A DNA stretch of 64,000 bases from Mycobacterium paraense (GTDB lineage Bacteria; Actinomycetota; Actinomycetes; Mycobacteriales; Mycobacteriaceae): positions 22,923-86,922 of the forward strand of contig NZ_LQPM01000019.1 in assembly GCF_002101815.1 (NCBI RefSeq). The letters are read 5' to 3'. Shown in pieces: positions 53,352-62,219 of the stretch. The notes beneath the pieces are model-generated. The model was not told where the DNA came from. It saw only the letters and a list, made by a program, of their open reading frames with translations, and made no database searches. Position numbers and translations under genes: made by a program. The stretch's first letter is position 1; each line of letters starts with the position of its first letter.

Positions 53352-54143
53352 ATGATCCTTGACAGGTTCCGTCTGGACGACAAAGTCGCCGTCATCACCG
53401 GTGGCGGGCGTGGCCTCGGTGCCGCCATCGCGCTGGCTTTCGCCGAGGCAGGCGCCGATGTTCTGATCGCGTCGCGCACCCAATCCCAACTAGACGCCGT
53501 CGCCGAAGAGGTCCGCGCGACCGGCCGCCGCGCCCACGCCGTCGCCGCCGACCTGGCCCACCCCGAGTCCACCGCGGAACTGGCCGCCCAGGCCGTCGAT
53601 GCCTTCGGAAAACTAGACATCGTCGTCAACAATGTCGGCGGGACGATGCCCAACACCCTGCTGACCACCTCGACCAAGGACCTCAAGGAGGCGTTCACCT
53701 TCAACGTGGCAACCGCCCACGCGCTCACCGTCGCGGCGGTGCCGTTGATGCTGGAGCACTCCGGCGGCGGCAGCATCATCAACATCACCTCCACCATGGG
53801 CCGGCTGGCCGGGCGCGGTTTCGCCGCCTACGGCACCGCCAAAGCGGCGCTGTCGCACTACACCCGGCTCGCCGCGCTGGACCTGTGCCCACGCATCCGA
53901 GTCAACGCCATCGCGCCGGGTTCGATCCTGACGTCGGCGCTGGACGTGGTGGCCTCCAACGAGGAGCTGCGCGCACCGATGGAGAAGGTGACGCCGATGC
54001 GCCGCCTCGGCGACCCCGTCGACATCGCCGCCGCCGCAGTGTATTTGGCGTCACCCGCCGGCAGCTTTTTGACCGGCAAGACGCTGGAGGTCGACGGCGG
54101 TCTCACCTTCCCGAACCTCGACATCCCCGTCCCGGACCTGTGA
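53352..54143 (+). CDS. Short-chain dehydrogenase/reductase (Rv0927c-like)
   Basis: 263-aa classical SDR. Cofactor loop TGGGRGLGAAIA (about 16-27), NNVGG near 93, catalytic Ser in NITSTMGRLAG and Tyr-Lys in YGTAKAAL, and the C-terminal TGKTLEVDGGLTFPN. Reduces or oxidises a hydroxyl/keto group; the substrate is unknown. The ATG at 53352 fits the family start MILDRFRLDDKVAVITG. A KstR-type box lies upstream and the DapB-like gene follows 25 nt downstream. Confidence 0.92.
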   Translation: MILDRFRLDDKVAVITGGGRGLGAAIALAFAEAGADVLIASRTQSQLDAVAEEVRATGRRAHAVAADLAHPESTAELAAQAVDAFGKLDIVVNNVGGTMPNTLLTTSTKDLKEAFTFNVATAHALTVAAVPLMLEHSGGGSIINITSTMGRLAGRGFAAYGTAKAALSHYTRLAALDLCPRIRVNAIAPGSILTSALDVVASNEELRAPMEKVTPMRRLGDPVDIAAAAVYLASPAGSFLTGKTLEVDGGLTFPNLDIPVPDL

Positions 54144-54168
54144 ACCCCGACCGCTGAAGGAGCGCGCC

Positions 54169-55245
54169 ATGGCCATCCCCGTCGTTCAGTTGGGCACCGG
54201 CAACGTCGGCGTCCACGCGCTCAAAGCGCTCATCACCAACCCGCAGTTCGAACTCACCGGCGTGTGGGTCTCCTCGGACGCCAAGGCCGGCAAGGACGCG
54301 GCGGAGCTGGCCGGGCTTCCGGAGTCCACCGGGGTGATCGCCACCACTGACCTGGACGCCGTGCTGGCGACCGGCCCCCAGTGCGCCGTCTACAACGCGC
54401 TCGCCGACAACCGGCTGCCCGAGGCGCTGGAAGATTACCGGCGGGTCCTCGCGGCCGGGATCAACATCGTCGGCAGCGGCCCGGTCTTTCTGCAGTACCC
54501 GTGGAACGTGATCCCCGAAGAGCTCATCGCCCCGCTGGAAGATGCGGCGCGAGAAGGCAATTCGAGCGTGTACGTCAACGGCATCGACCCGGGGTTCGCC
54601 AACGACCTGCTTCCGTTGGCGTTGGCCGGCACCTGTCAGAACATCCAGCAGATCCGATGCATGGAGATCGTCGACTACGCCACCTACGACAGCGCCGTCG
54701 TCATGTTCGACGTGATGGGGTTCGGTAAGCCGCTCGACGATATCCCGATGCTGCTGCAGACCGGCGTGCTGAGCCTGGCGTGGGGATCGGTGGTGCGGCA
54801 ACTGGCGGCGGGCCTGGGCATCGAGCTCGACAACGTCGCCGAGGAGTACGTGCGCGTGCCGGCACCCGAGGACTTCGACATCGCGTCGGGTCACATCGCC
54901 AAGGGCACCGCCGCGGCGCTGCGGTTCGAGGTGTTCGGAATGGTCAACGGCGATCCCGTCGTCGTCCTGGAGCACGTCACCCGGTTGCGCGAGGATCTGT
55001 GCCCCGAGTGGCCGCAACCCGCCCAGCCCGGCGGCTCCTACCGCATCGAGATCACCGGCGAGCCGTCGTACGCCATGGACGTCTGCCTGAGCAGCCGGCT
55101 GGGCGACCACAATCACGCCGGGCTGGTCGCCACCGCGATGCGGGTCGTCAACGCGATTCCCGCCGTGGTGGCCGCCCCGCCCGGCATCGTGACCACGCTC
55201 GACCTGCCCCTGGTCACCGGGCGGGGACTGTACGTCCCGGGGTGA
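54169..55245 (+). CDS. DapB-like NAD(P)H-dependent amine/amino-acid dehydrogenase (Rv0926c-like)
   Basis: 358-aa protein with an N-terminal Rossmann fold (VVQLGTGNVGVHALKAL) like dihydrodipicolinate reductase and 2,4-diaminopentanoate dehydrogenase. GSGPVFLQYPW and NGIDPGFANDLLPLAL are family segments. GAAGGAGCG precedes the ATG. Probably co-transcribed with the SDR from the KstR-box promoter. It lies outside lysine-pathway genes, so a role other than DapB is likely; exact chemistry unknown. Confidence 0.85.
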   Translation: MAIPVVQLGTGNVGVHALKALITNPQFELTGVWVSSDAKAGKDAAELAGLPESTGVIATTDLDAVLATGPQCAVYNALADNRLPEALEDYRRVLAAGINIVGSGPVFLQYPWNVIPEELIAPLEDAAREGNSSVYVNGIDPGFANDLLPLALAGTCQNIQQIRCMEIVDYATYDSAVVMFDVMGFGKPLDDIPMLLQTGVLSLAWGSVVRQLAAGLGIELDNVAEEYVRVPAPEDFDIASGHIAKGTAAALRFEVFGMVNGDPVVVLEHVTRLREDLCPEWPQPAQPGGSYRIEITGEPSYAMDVCLSSRLGDHNHAGLVATAMRVVNAIPAVVAAPPGIVTTLDLPLVTGRGLYVPG

Positions 55246-55320
55246 GGTTCGGCACGGCATGAAGTCGCCCGTTTCGGCGTTGAGCTATCCATCACACGTG
55301 CCGGCGCGAAGGGAAGAGCG

Positions 55321-56034
55321 ATGTCGAAGCGGCGGGTTCTGGTCACCGGGGCGTCGAAGGGTATCGGCCGCGCGGTCGCCGACCGCCTTGCCGCCGGCGG
55401 ATACGACGTGATCGGGCTCGCCCGCACCGCCCCGCCGGACTTCCCCGGACGCTTCCATGAGGTCGACTTGGCCGACAGGGCCGCCACGGCGGCCACCCTG
55501 GACAAGATCGTCGGCGACGGCCCCGTCGACGCGGTGGTCAACAACGTCGGCTTCGCCCGGTTCGGCCATATCGGCTCGATCGATCTCGACGATCTTTTCA
55601 GCACCTATGACATGAACGTGCGCACCGCGGTCCAGGTGGTGCAGGCGGTGCTGCCGGGCATGATCGACGCTCGGTGGGGTCGCATCGTCAACGTCACGAG
55701 CCTGACGACGCTCGGCGTCGCGGAGCGAACTCCCTACGCCGCCGCGAAGGCCGCGCTCGAAACCTGCACGCGCATCTGGGCCGGTGAGCTGGCGTCGACC
55801 GGGATCACCGTGAACGCCGTGTCGCCCGGGCCGATAGAAACCGAGATGTTCCGTGAGCGCAGCCCGGCCGGATCGGAACGCGAGGGCCGGCTGCTCGCGG
55901 CGATTCCGCTGCAACGAGTCGGCAGGCCCGCCGAAATCGCCCACGTGATCGCGATGCTGCTGCACGACGACGCCGGCTACATGACGGGCCAGATCGTCCG
56001 CGTCGACGGCGGAGGCAGCATCCCCGCCGCGTAG
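55321..56034 (+). CDS. Short-chain dehydrogenase/reductase
   Basis: 237-aa SDR related to 3-oxoacyl-ACP reductases. TGASKGIGRAVA (about 9-20), NNVGFARFG near 80, catalytic Ser in VTSLTTLG and Tyr-Lys in YAAAKAALE, and the C-terminal MTGQIVRVDGGGSIPA. GAAGGGAAGAG precedes the ATG. A 75-nt gap from the DapB-like gene leaves room for its own promoter. Substrate unknown. Confidence 0.9.
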   Translation: MSKRRVLVTGASKGIGRAVADRLAAGGYDVIGLARTAPPDFPGRFHEVDLADRAATAATLDKIVGDGPVDAVVNNVGFARFGHIGSIDLDDLFSTYDMNVRTAVQVVQAVLPGMIDARWGRIVNVTSLTTLGVAERTPYAAAKAALETCTRIWAGELASTGITVNAVSPGPIETEMFRERSPAGSEREGRLLAAIPLQRVGRPAEIAHVIAMLLHDDAGYMTGQIVRVDGGGSIPAA

Positions 56035-56128
56035 TGCCGCGATCCAGGTGACCCGCGAATGGATTGCGGCCCGCCAGTTCGGATAACCTCACTTTTTTAT
56101 TCGGGGACATGGATCGAGGGTCGACAGG

Positions 56129-57355
56129 TTGGCGGAAGGCACCCAGTCATCGCTCCGATCGAGCTGGTACCTGCTCGGGCCGGCGTTCGTCGCCGCGATC
56201 GCGTACGTCGACCCGGGAAACGTCGCCGCCAACGTCAGCGCCGGCACCCAGTTCGGCTACCTGCTGCTGTGGGTCATTGTCGCGGCCAACGTGGTCGCGG
56301 GCCTGGTGCAATACCTGTCCGCGAAGCTCGGGCTGGTGACGGGACGGTCGTTGCCCGCGGCCATCGGCAAGGGGATGACCCGTCCCGTGCGGCTGACCTT
56401 CTGGGGCCAGGCCGAAATCACGGCCATGGCAACCGATGTCGCCGAAGTGATCGGCGGGGCGATCGCCCTGCGCATCCTGTTCGGCCTGCCGCTGCCGCTC
56501 GGCGGGATCATCACCGGAGTGATCTCGCTGCTGCTCCTGGCGATCAGGGACCGTCGCGGCCAGATCCTTTTCGAGCGCGTCATCACGGGCCTGCTGCTCG
56601 TCATCGCGGTCGGCTTCGCCGCCAGCTTTTTCGTCTCGACCCCGCCGCCGGATGCCGTGGTCGGGGGGTTGGTGCCGCGCTTCCACGGCAGCGAGAGCGT
56701 GCTGCTGGCCGCCGCCATTCTGGGCGCCACCGTGATGCCGCACGCCGTCTACCTGCATTCCGGCCTCGTCCTGGACCGGCACGGGCATCCCGAGGCCGGC
56801 CGCGACCGACACTGGCTGCTGCGCGTGACTCGCGTGGACGTTGTGCTGGCGATGGCCGTCGCCGGCACGGTGAACGCGGCCATGCTGCTGGTCGCCGCCA
56901 TCAACCTGCAGGGCCGCCAAGAAACCGCATCCATCGAGGGCGCCTACACCGCGGTCCACGACACGTTGGGGCCGCTGATCGCGGTGCTGTTCGCGGTCGG
57001 GCTGCTGGCCTCCGGCTTGGCGTCGTCGTCGGTGGGCGCCTACGCCGGCGCCATGATCATGCAGGGGCTGCTCCACCGGTCGATCCCCATGCTGGTGCGC
57101 CGGCTGCTGACGCTGTGCCCGGCGGTGGCGATCCTGGCGCTCGGTTTCGACCCGACCCGGGCGCTGGTGTTGTCCCAGGTCGTGCTGTCCTTCGGCATTC
57201 CGTTCGCGGTGCTTCCGCTGGTCAGACTGACCAGCAACCGCGAGTTGATGGGTAGCGACGCCAACCATCCCGTCACCACCGCGATCGGCTGGGCGGTCGC
57301 CGTCACCGTCAGCCTGCTCAACCTGGTGCTGATCTGGCTGACCGTCACCGGCTGA
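56129..57355 (+). CDS. mntH: Nramp family divalent metal (Mn2+/H+) transporter
   Basis: 408-aa polytopic membrane protein with about 11 helices. The Nramp metal-site motif is YVDPGNVAANV (about 25-35) and the TM6 motif is ATVMPHAVYLHS (about 206-217). It would import Mn2+, Fe2+ or related ions with protons. Start is TTG at 56129 with GAGGG about 10 nt upstream; the ATG codons in other frames do not give Nramp. A TAACCT -10-like element lies at 56084-56089. Confidence 0.9.
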   Translation: MAEGTQSSLRSSWYLLGPAFVAAIAYVDPGNVAANVSAGTQFGYLLLWVIVAANVVAGLVQYLSAKLGLVTGRSLPAAIGKGMTRPVRLTFWGQAEITAMATDVAEVIGGAIALRILFGLPLPLGGIITGVISLLLLAIRDRRGQILFERVITGLLLVIAVGFAASFFVSTPPPDAVVGGLVPRFHGSESVLLAAAILGATVMPHAVYLHSGLVLDRHGHPEAGRDRHWLLRVTRVDVVLAMAVAGTVNAAMLLVAAINLQGRQETASIEGAYTAVHDTLGPLIAVLFAVGLLASGLASSSVGAYAGAMIMQGLLHRSIPMLVRRLLTLCPAVAILALGFDPTRALVLSQVVLSFGIPFAVLPLVRLTSNRELMGSDANHPVTTAIGWAVAVTVSLLNLVLIWLTVTG

Positions 57356-57521
57356 TCCGGCGCCGCACGGCTTGGTGATCGCGGTCGCCCGACCGCAAGA
57401 AACTCGCAAGAACTTCGCGAAGACCTGACAAGCGGCGCGCGCGAACCTATCCATGCCCAGCACGGGCGCTCTGCCGAAAAAGGCCTTCAAAAAAGTGTCC
57501 GACTCCGGCCCGGTAGGTCCT

Positions 57522-57537
57522 CCTACCTACGACAGCG
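57522..57537. promoter_or_regulatory. Perfect palindrome before the proline-rich gene
   Basis: GGTAGG-TCCT-CCTACC is a perfect inverted repeat with a 4-nt loop, 39 nt upstream of the ATG at 57577. It may be an operator or an mRNA hairpin. The rest of the 220-nt gap after mntH has nothing I can assign. Confidence 0.4.
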
Positions 57538-57576
57538 ACCCAACCCGGGCCGCGACCAGCGCCAAAGGAGCACCCG

Positions 57577-58314
57577 ATGAACACCCCACGTGACCTGGAC
57601 CGGACGGCCGTGGCCCCGCGCGGCGACGACCCCACCTCGGCCTACGCCTGGGCCTCGAGCCCGCTCGGTGACCCGACCCGTGACTCCGAGGACCTCCCGC
57701 ACGGCCACGAGTTTCCGGCCGAATCGATCACCCCGGCGAAAAGCGCGAAGTCCATCGACAAGGTGCTGGTGGCCGCGGGCCTGATCGGCGTGATCGGCGC
57801 CGGCACCGCCCTCGGCATCGCCCTGTTCTCCAGCTCGCCCCGACCGCAGGCCGTGGCCGTGACCCCGGGTTCCGCTGCCGCCCCCGCCGCGGCTTCGACG
57901 TTCGCGGCGCTGGCCCCGGTTCCGGCCGCCGCCGTTGCGGCCCCGGTGACACCCCCGCCCGACAACGGGCCGGCCCCCGTCGTCGCGCTGCCCGAACCCG
58001 CGCCGCAAGGCCCGGCCCCCGCGCCGGTGGTCGCGCCCCCGCCCGACAATCCGGCGCCTGCGGCCGACCCGGGGACGCCGCCGCCCGCCGCGCCTCCGGG
58101 CCCGGTCGTCGTGGTGAACGTCCCGCCGCCGCCCGCCGTCTGGGTCCCGGTGCCGGTGCCGCCGCCGCAGCTACCGCCCCCGCCTTCGCTGCCGCCGTTG
58201 CCCGCGCCTCCGAAGCTGCCGCCGCTGCCGGCTCCCCCGAAGCTGCCGCCGCCCCCGCCGCCGCCGTCGCTGTGCCTGCCGCCGCATCACCTCGTGCAAG
58301 GAGTCTGCAAATGA
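57577..58314 (+). CDS. Proline-rich single-pass membrane protein
   Basis: 245-aa protein of unknown function. A hydrophilic N-terminus of about 60 residues is followed by one membrane helix (VLVAAGLIGVIGAGTALGIALF, about 63-84) and a long extracytoplasmic Pro/Ala/Val region with poly-Pro runs and a repeated KLPPLPAPP. It ends CLPPHHLVQGVCK, a two-Cys motif that could form a disulfide. AAAGGAGCACCCG precedes the ATG. The next gene encodes a membrane-bound sigma factor with a similar proline-rich tail, suggesting a shared envelope role. Confidence 0.75.
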   Translation: MNTPRDLDRTAVAPRGDDPTSAYAWASSPLGDPTRDSEDLPHGHEFPAESITPAKSAKSIDKVLVAAGLIGVIGAGTALGIALFSSSPRPQAVAVTPGSAAAPAAASTFAALAPVPAAAVAAPVTPPPDNGPAPVVALPEPAPQGPAPAPVVAPPPDNPAPAADPGTPPPAAPPGPVVVVNVPPPPAVWVPVPVPPPQLPPPPSLPPLPAPPKLPPLPAPPKLPPPPPPPSLCLPPHHLVQGVCK

Positions 58315-58471
58315 GGTCGCGGGCCTGGATGAGGCTGGTGTCGCTGCTGTCCTCCCACGCATCGACCACGGAGCTGGAATTTCTCGTGCTATTTGACCGC
58401 TGTGCGCGCACACTTATTCGCAGCGCCGGTTCTGCGAGGGGCACCGACGCCTCATCGGCTGGGAAAGCGAC

Positions 58472-59932
58472 GTGACGAGCGCACTATCCAACTGGGACAT
58501 CGTCAGCGACGCGGAGTTGGCCCGCGCGGCCGCGACGGGCGATCGACACGCGTTTGCCATGATCTACGACCGTTACGCCGACCGGCTGCACGACTTCTGC
58601 ATCGGCATGGTGCGCGATCGCGACGCCGCCGCCGACTGCGTACAGGACGTCTTCTGCGTCGCCGCGACCCAGCTGTCCAAGCTGCGCGAGGCCGACCGGC
58701 TGCGCCCCTGGTTGTATGCCATTGCCCGCAACGAGGCGCTGCGCTGCATCAAAAACCGCCGCCGCGAGCAGGTCTCCGACGAGCTGCCCGACGCGGCGTC
58801 GGGTGATGCGGGACCGGAGACGCTGGCCGCGCGCAACGAGCTGGCCAACCTCATCGCCGAGGCAGCCGGTGGGCTCGGCGACCGCGACCGCATGGTTCTG
58901 GAGCTGGCCTATCGGCATGGCTTGGACGGGCCCGAGCTGGCCAACGCGCTGGAGGTCAGCCCCGGCACCGCCAACAAGATGGTGTCGCGCCTGCGGACCA
59001 CCATCGAGACTTCGCTGGGTGCGCTGCTGGTCGCGCGCCGCGCACAACACACGGCCGACAAGTGCGCCGAGCTGGGCACCATCCTGGCCGGCTGGGACGG
59101 TCGCTTCAGCGTGCTGATGCGCAAACGCATCACCCGCCACATCGAATCGTGCTCCGTTTGCGACGAAGAACGGCGCCGCCTGGTCAACCCGGTCGCCCTG
59201 CTGGGTGCGGCGCCGGTGATCATCCCCGCGCCCGCCTGGCTGCGCGATCAGACCCTGGGCCGGATTCAGCTGACCTCCGCCGACAGCGACCTCGGCACCG
59301 ACGGCGGCCGCAGCGACCACCCCGGGTCCGACGACGGCGGCTACCCGCCGACGGTCCCCTCGGCGGCCGTGGCCGCGGACCAGGACGGCGACTATGTGGA
59401 GGCCGCCCAACAAGGGCGAGTGCGGCGGGTCGTGCCGTGGATCGCGCTGTTCGCCGCCGCCTTCCTGGCCTCGCTGGGGCTGATGTACATCTTCCTGTAC
59501 CAGCACAAGACGGCCATCACGCCGACCGAGTTGAGCCGCATCGCACCCGCTCCCATGAAACCGGCGTCACCGCCGGCCGCGAACCAAATCGCACCGGCTC
59601 CCCCCGCGAATCTCCCTGCGCCGCCGGTCTATTGCCGCCGCCGCCCTCGGGCGTGCATCCGTCGCCGCCGAGGTATCCGCCGCCGTCCCCGCCGAAAGCG
59701 CCGCCCCCGTCCGCGCCCGCCCCGTCCGCGCCGCCGGCCGCCCCAAGTCGGCCGTACCCCCCGCCGCGGCCAGTCCCGCCGCCACCACCGCCGTCGAGCG
59801 CGCCAGCCCCGATCCTCAGGTGACCGGTCCGTAGCGCGCGGCCAAGCCGGTACGGCAGGATGGGAACGTCGTCGTCCGTGGAGAGGCACGCGGGAGTTAG
59901 CTTGGCCGAACATCTCAGCGCCCGGGCGGTGA
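58472..59932 (+). CDS. ECF sigma factor fused to zinc-finger, membrane helix and proline-rich tail; probable frameshift
   Basis: The open frame gives 486 aa. Sigma region 2 is at about 15-85 (AFAMIYDRYADRLHDFC, RLRPWLYAIARNEALR) and region 4 at 130-185 (LAYRHGLDGPELANALEVS). A ZAS-like HxxxCxxC (His223, Cys227, Cys230) follows, then a membrane helix (about 319-343). After about residue 387 the reading turns Arg-rich, while the -1 frame continues Pro-rich (LPPPPSGVHP) to a stop at 59821-59823. A 1-base loss near 59600-59635 (a C6 run is at 59600) is likely. GTG start. The next gene begins 8 nt after the current stop. Confidence 0.8.
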   Translation: MTSALSNWDIVSDAELARAAATGDRHAFAMIYDRYADRLHDFCIGMVRDRDAAADCVQDVFCVAATQLSKLREADRLRPWLYAIARNEALRCIKNRRREQVSDELPDAASGDAGPETLAARNELANLIAEAAGGLGDRDRMVLELAYRHGLDGPELANALEVSPGTANKMVSRLRTTIETSLGALLVARRAQHTADKCAELGTILAGWDGRFSVLMRKRITRHIESCSVCDEERRRLVNPVALLGAAPVIIPAPAWLRDQTLGRIQLTSADSDLGTDGGRSDHPGSDDGGYPPTVPSAAVAADQDGDYVEAAQQGRVRRVVPWIALFAAAFLASLGLMYIFLYQHKTAITPTELSRIAPAPMKPASPPAANQIAPAPPANLPAPPVYCRRRPRACIRRRRGIRRRPRRKRRPRPRPPRPRRRPPQVGRTPRRGQSRRHHRRRARQPRSSGDRSVARGQAGTAGWERRRPWRGTRELAWPNISAPGR

Positions 59933-59940
59933 CGGCCTAG

Positions 59941-60996
59941 ATGCCGGCCCGCCGGCACCCCTATTTCGCCTACGGGTCGAATCTGTGCGTCAGGCAGATG
60001 GCGCTGCGCTGCCCGGACGCGACCGATCCCCTGCCGGCGGTGCTGGCGGATCACGACTGGCTGATCAACCAGCGCGGCGTAGCCACCGTCGAGCCTTTCG
60101 CCGGCGCGCAGGTGCACGGGGTGCTCTGGCTGATCTCCGATGAGGACCTCGCGGCATTGGACAGCGCCGAGGGCGTGCCGGTGCGCTACCGGCGCGACCG
60201 GCTGACCGTCCACACCTGCGACGGGCCGTCGCCGGCCTGGGTCTACATCGACCACCGGGTGAATCCGGGCCCGCCCCGACCGGGATATCTGCCCAGGGTC
60301 ATCGACGGCGCCGTCCACCACGGCTTGCCGCAGCGCTGGGTCGACTTCCTGCGGCGGTGGGATCCCGCCCGCTGGCCGCGCCCGATCCCCGCGAAAACCA
60401 CTGCGCCGCAATCGCTCTCCGCGCTGCTCCGCGAACCCGGGGTGACCGAGGAGAGCCGGCTGCGGTCGCGGTTCGGCTTTCTCGCCATCCACGGCGGCGG
60501 CCTGGAACAGATGACCGACGTCATCGCCGAACGGGCCGCCGAGGCCGCCGAGGCGTCGGTGTACCTGCTGCGCCATCCCCACCGCTACCCGCACCACCTC
60601 CCGTCGGCCCGCTATGACCCGGACGAGTCGCCGCGGCTGGCCGAGTTTCTCGACCATGTCGACGTCGCCGTCTCGCTGCACGGCTACGGGCGCATCGGGC
60701 GCGGCACCCAGCTGCTCGCCGGTGGTCGCAACCGCGCCCTGGCGGCGCACCTGGCCCGGCACGTCCGGCTGCCCGGCTACCAGGTCGTCACCGCCATCGA
60801 CGACATCCCGCCGGAACTGCGGGGCCTGCACCCGGACAACCCGGTGAACCGGGTGCGCGACGGCGGGACGCAGCTCGAGCTGTCGCCCCGGGTCAGGGGC
60901 CTTGGGCCGCGTAGCCCGCTGCCCGGCGCCGACGGCCTGTCGCCGGTCACCACCGCCCTGGTGGCGGGCCTGGCGGCCGCGGCGCGTTCCTGGTAA
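59941..60996 (+). CDS. Gamma-glutamylcyclotransferase-like / poly-gamma-glutamate hydrolase-like fusion
   Basis: 351 aa, two parts. Residues 1-130 have the GGCT-fold signature FAYGSNL (about 9-15) and a conserved Glu in LDSAEGVPVRYRR. Residues 165-351 resemble the poly-gamma-glutamate hydrolase family (PF05908), with LAIHGGGLEQMTDVIAERAAE, VSLHGYGRIGRG and GGTQLELSPRVR. Such a protein could cut gamma-glutamyl chains and cyclise the ends to pyroglutamate. No signal peptide, so cytosolic as drawn. ATG at 59941. Confidence 0.75.
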   Translation: MPARRHPYFAYGSNLCVRQMALRCPDATDPLPAVLADHDWLINQRGVATVEPFAGAQVHGVLWLISDEDLAALDSAEGVPVRYRRDRLTVHTCDGPSPAWVYIDHRVNPGPPRPGYLPRVIDGAVHHGLPQRWVDFLRRWDPARWPRPIPAKTTAPQSLSALLREPGVTEESRLRSRFGFLAIHGGGLEQMTDVIAERAAEAAEASVYLLRHPHRYPHHLPSARYDPDESPRLAEFLDHVDVAVSLHGYGRIGRGTQLLAGGRNRALAAHLARHVRLPGYQVVTAIDDIPPELRGLHPDNPVNRVRDGGTQLELSPRVRGLGPRSPLPGADGLSPVTTALVAGLAAAARSW

Positions 60997-61023
60997 GTGT
61001 TATCTGTCGATCGGAGGTTGTTG

Positions 61024-61842
61024 GTGGCCAAGGATTTTCGCTTCGGGCTGAGCATGCGATTCTTCAAGTCGCGTGCGGCACTGGTCGACAAGGTGAAACG
61101 AGCCGAGGATCTCGGCTACGACATCCTCTGCGTGCCCGACCATCTGGGCGCGGCCGCGCCATCGCCGACGCTGACGGCGGTCGCGATGGTGACCAGCCGG
61201 ATCCGCCTGAGCATGTATGTGCTCAACGCCGGGTTCTATAAGCCCGCCCTGCTCAGCCGGGACCTCCAGGCCCTCGACCTGCTCAGCGACGGCCGCCTGG
61301 AGATCGGCCTCGGGACCGGGTATGTCAAAGAGGAATTCGAGGCGGCCGAGATCCCCTACCCCAGTGCCGGGGCCCGGGTCGACTACCTCGAACACATGAC
61401 GAGCTACCTCAAGCAGCATCAGCCGTCGACGCCGATCCTCATCGCCGGCAACGGCGATCGGGTGCTGACGATCGCCGCGACACAGGCCGACATCATCGGG
61501 CTGACCGGGGCTCGGGTGCGGGACGTGGACGACCCGCTCGCCGAGCGCATCGAGTTCGTGCGCAAGGCCGCGGGTGACCGGTTCGACGCGCTGGAGCTCA
61601 ACATGGTGATCACGGCGATGCCGCGCGAAGGCGAGTCCGCGCCCGACCTGAGAATGACGCGGCAGTACGCGCCGGACCTGTCCGACGAGCAATTGCTGTC
61701 CATGCCGTCGGTGCTCAGCGGGTCACCGCGCGAGATGGCCGACACGTTGTCCGCGCTGCGCGACAAGTACGGGCTGACGTGCTTCACCGTGCAGGACAAC
61801 AACCTGGACGCCTTCGCGAAGGTGATCGCGGAGCTGCGCTGA
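61024..61842 (+). CDS. LLM-class F420-dependent oxidoreductase
   Basis: 272-aa luciferase-like protein of the TIGR03621 type. Visible: ILCVPDHLGAAAPSPTLTAVA, LDLLSDGRLEIGLGTGYVKEEFEAAEIPYP and PILIAGNGDRVLTIAATQADIIGL. The GTG at 61024 has GGAGG 6 nt upstream; TTG codons just before it are less well placed. Unlike the other two LLM genes in the window, no KstR box is seen upstream. Substrate unknown. Confidence 0.88.
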   Translation: MAKDFRFGLSMRFFKSRAALVDKVKRAEDLGYDILCVPDHLGAAAPSPTLTAVAMVTSRIRLSMYVLNAGFYKPALLSRDLQALDLLSDGRLEIGLGTGYVKEEFEAAEIPYPSAGARVDYLEHMTSYLKQHQPSTPILIAGNGDRVLTIAATQADIIGLTGARVRDVDDPLAERIEFVRKAAGDRFDALELNMVITAMPREGESAPDLRMTRQYAPDLSDEQLLSMPSVLSGSPREMADTLSALRDKYGLTCFTVQDNNLDAFAKVIAELR

Positions 61843-61895
61843 CCTTTCCGGGCTGCGAGATCCCTTCCCGGGCAACCGATGCGGAGGCTTTCACC

Positions 61896-62117
61896 ATGAA
61901 GATGTGGATCCAGATTGACGGCCACGATGACGACGACGAATATCCGGATGGCGCGACCTATGAAGTGCTCGATGGCGGCGTGCTAAAGGTCAGCAGCGGT
62001 AAGGACATTCACCTCTACAGCCCGGCGTACTGGCAAGAGGTCACGATCGACACCCGTCCCGCCGGTGAGCAAGACGAACCGGCCCAACCGCTCGACCAAG
62101 ATCTCAGATGGCAGTGA
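61896..62117 (+). CDS. Small acidic conserved hypothetical protein
   Basis: 73-aa protein MKMWIQIDGHDDDDEYPDG followed by a predicted beta-rich body (ATYEVLDGGVLKVSSG, HLYSPAYWQEVTI) and an acidic tail. GGAGG lies 10 nt before the ATG. I do not recognise a function. It lies 54 nt after the LLM gene and may be co-transcribed; the tRNA gene is next. Confidence 0.65.
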   Translation: MKMWIQIDGHDDDDEYPDGATYEVLDGGVLKVSSGKDIHLYSPAYWQEVTIDTRPAGEQDEPAQPLDQDLRWQ

Positions 62118-62219
62118 CCGCCGCCGACCCTGGCGCCGACGCGTCGCATGGCGTTGGCCGCGCCCGCTAGACTCACACCGCCGCCCCGTGAGGTTTGTCA
62201 ATATCCGAAGACGTTCCTC

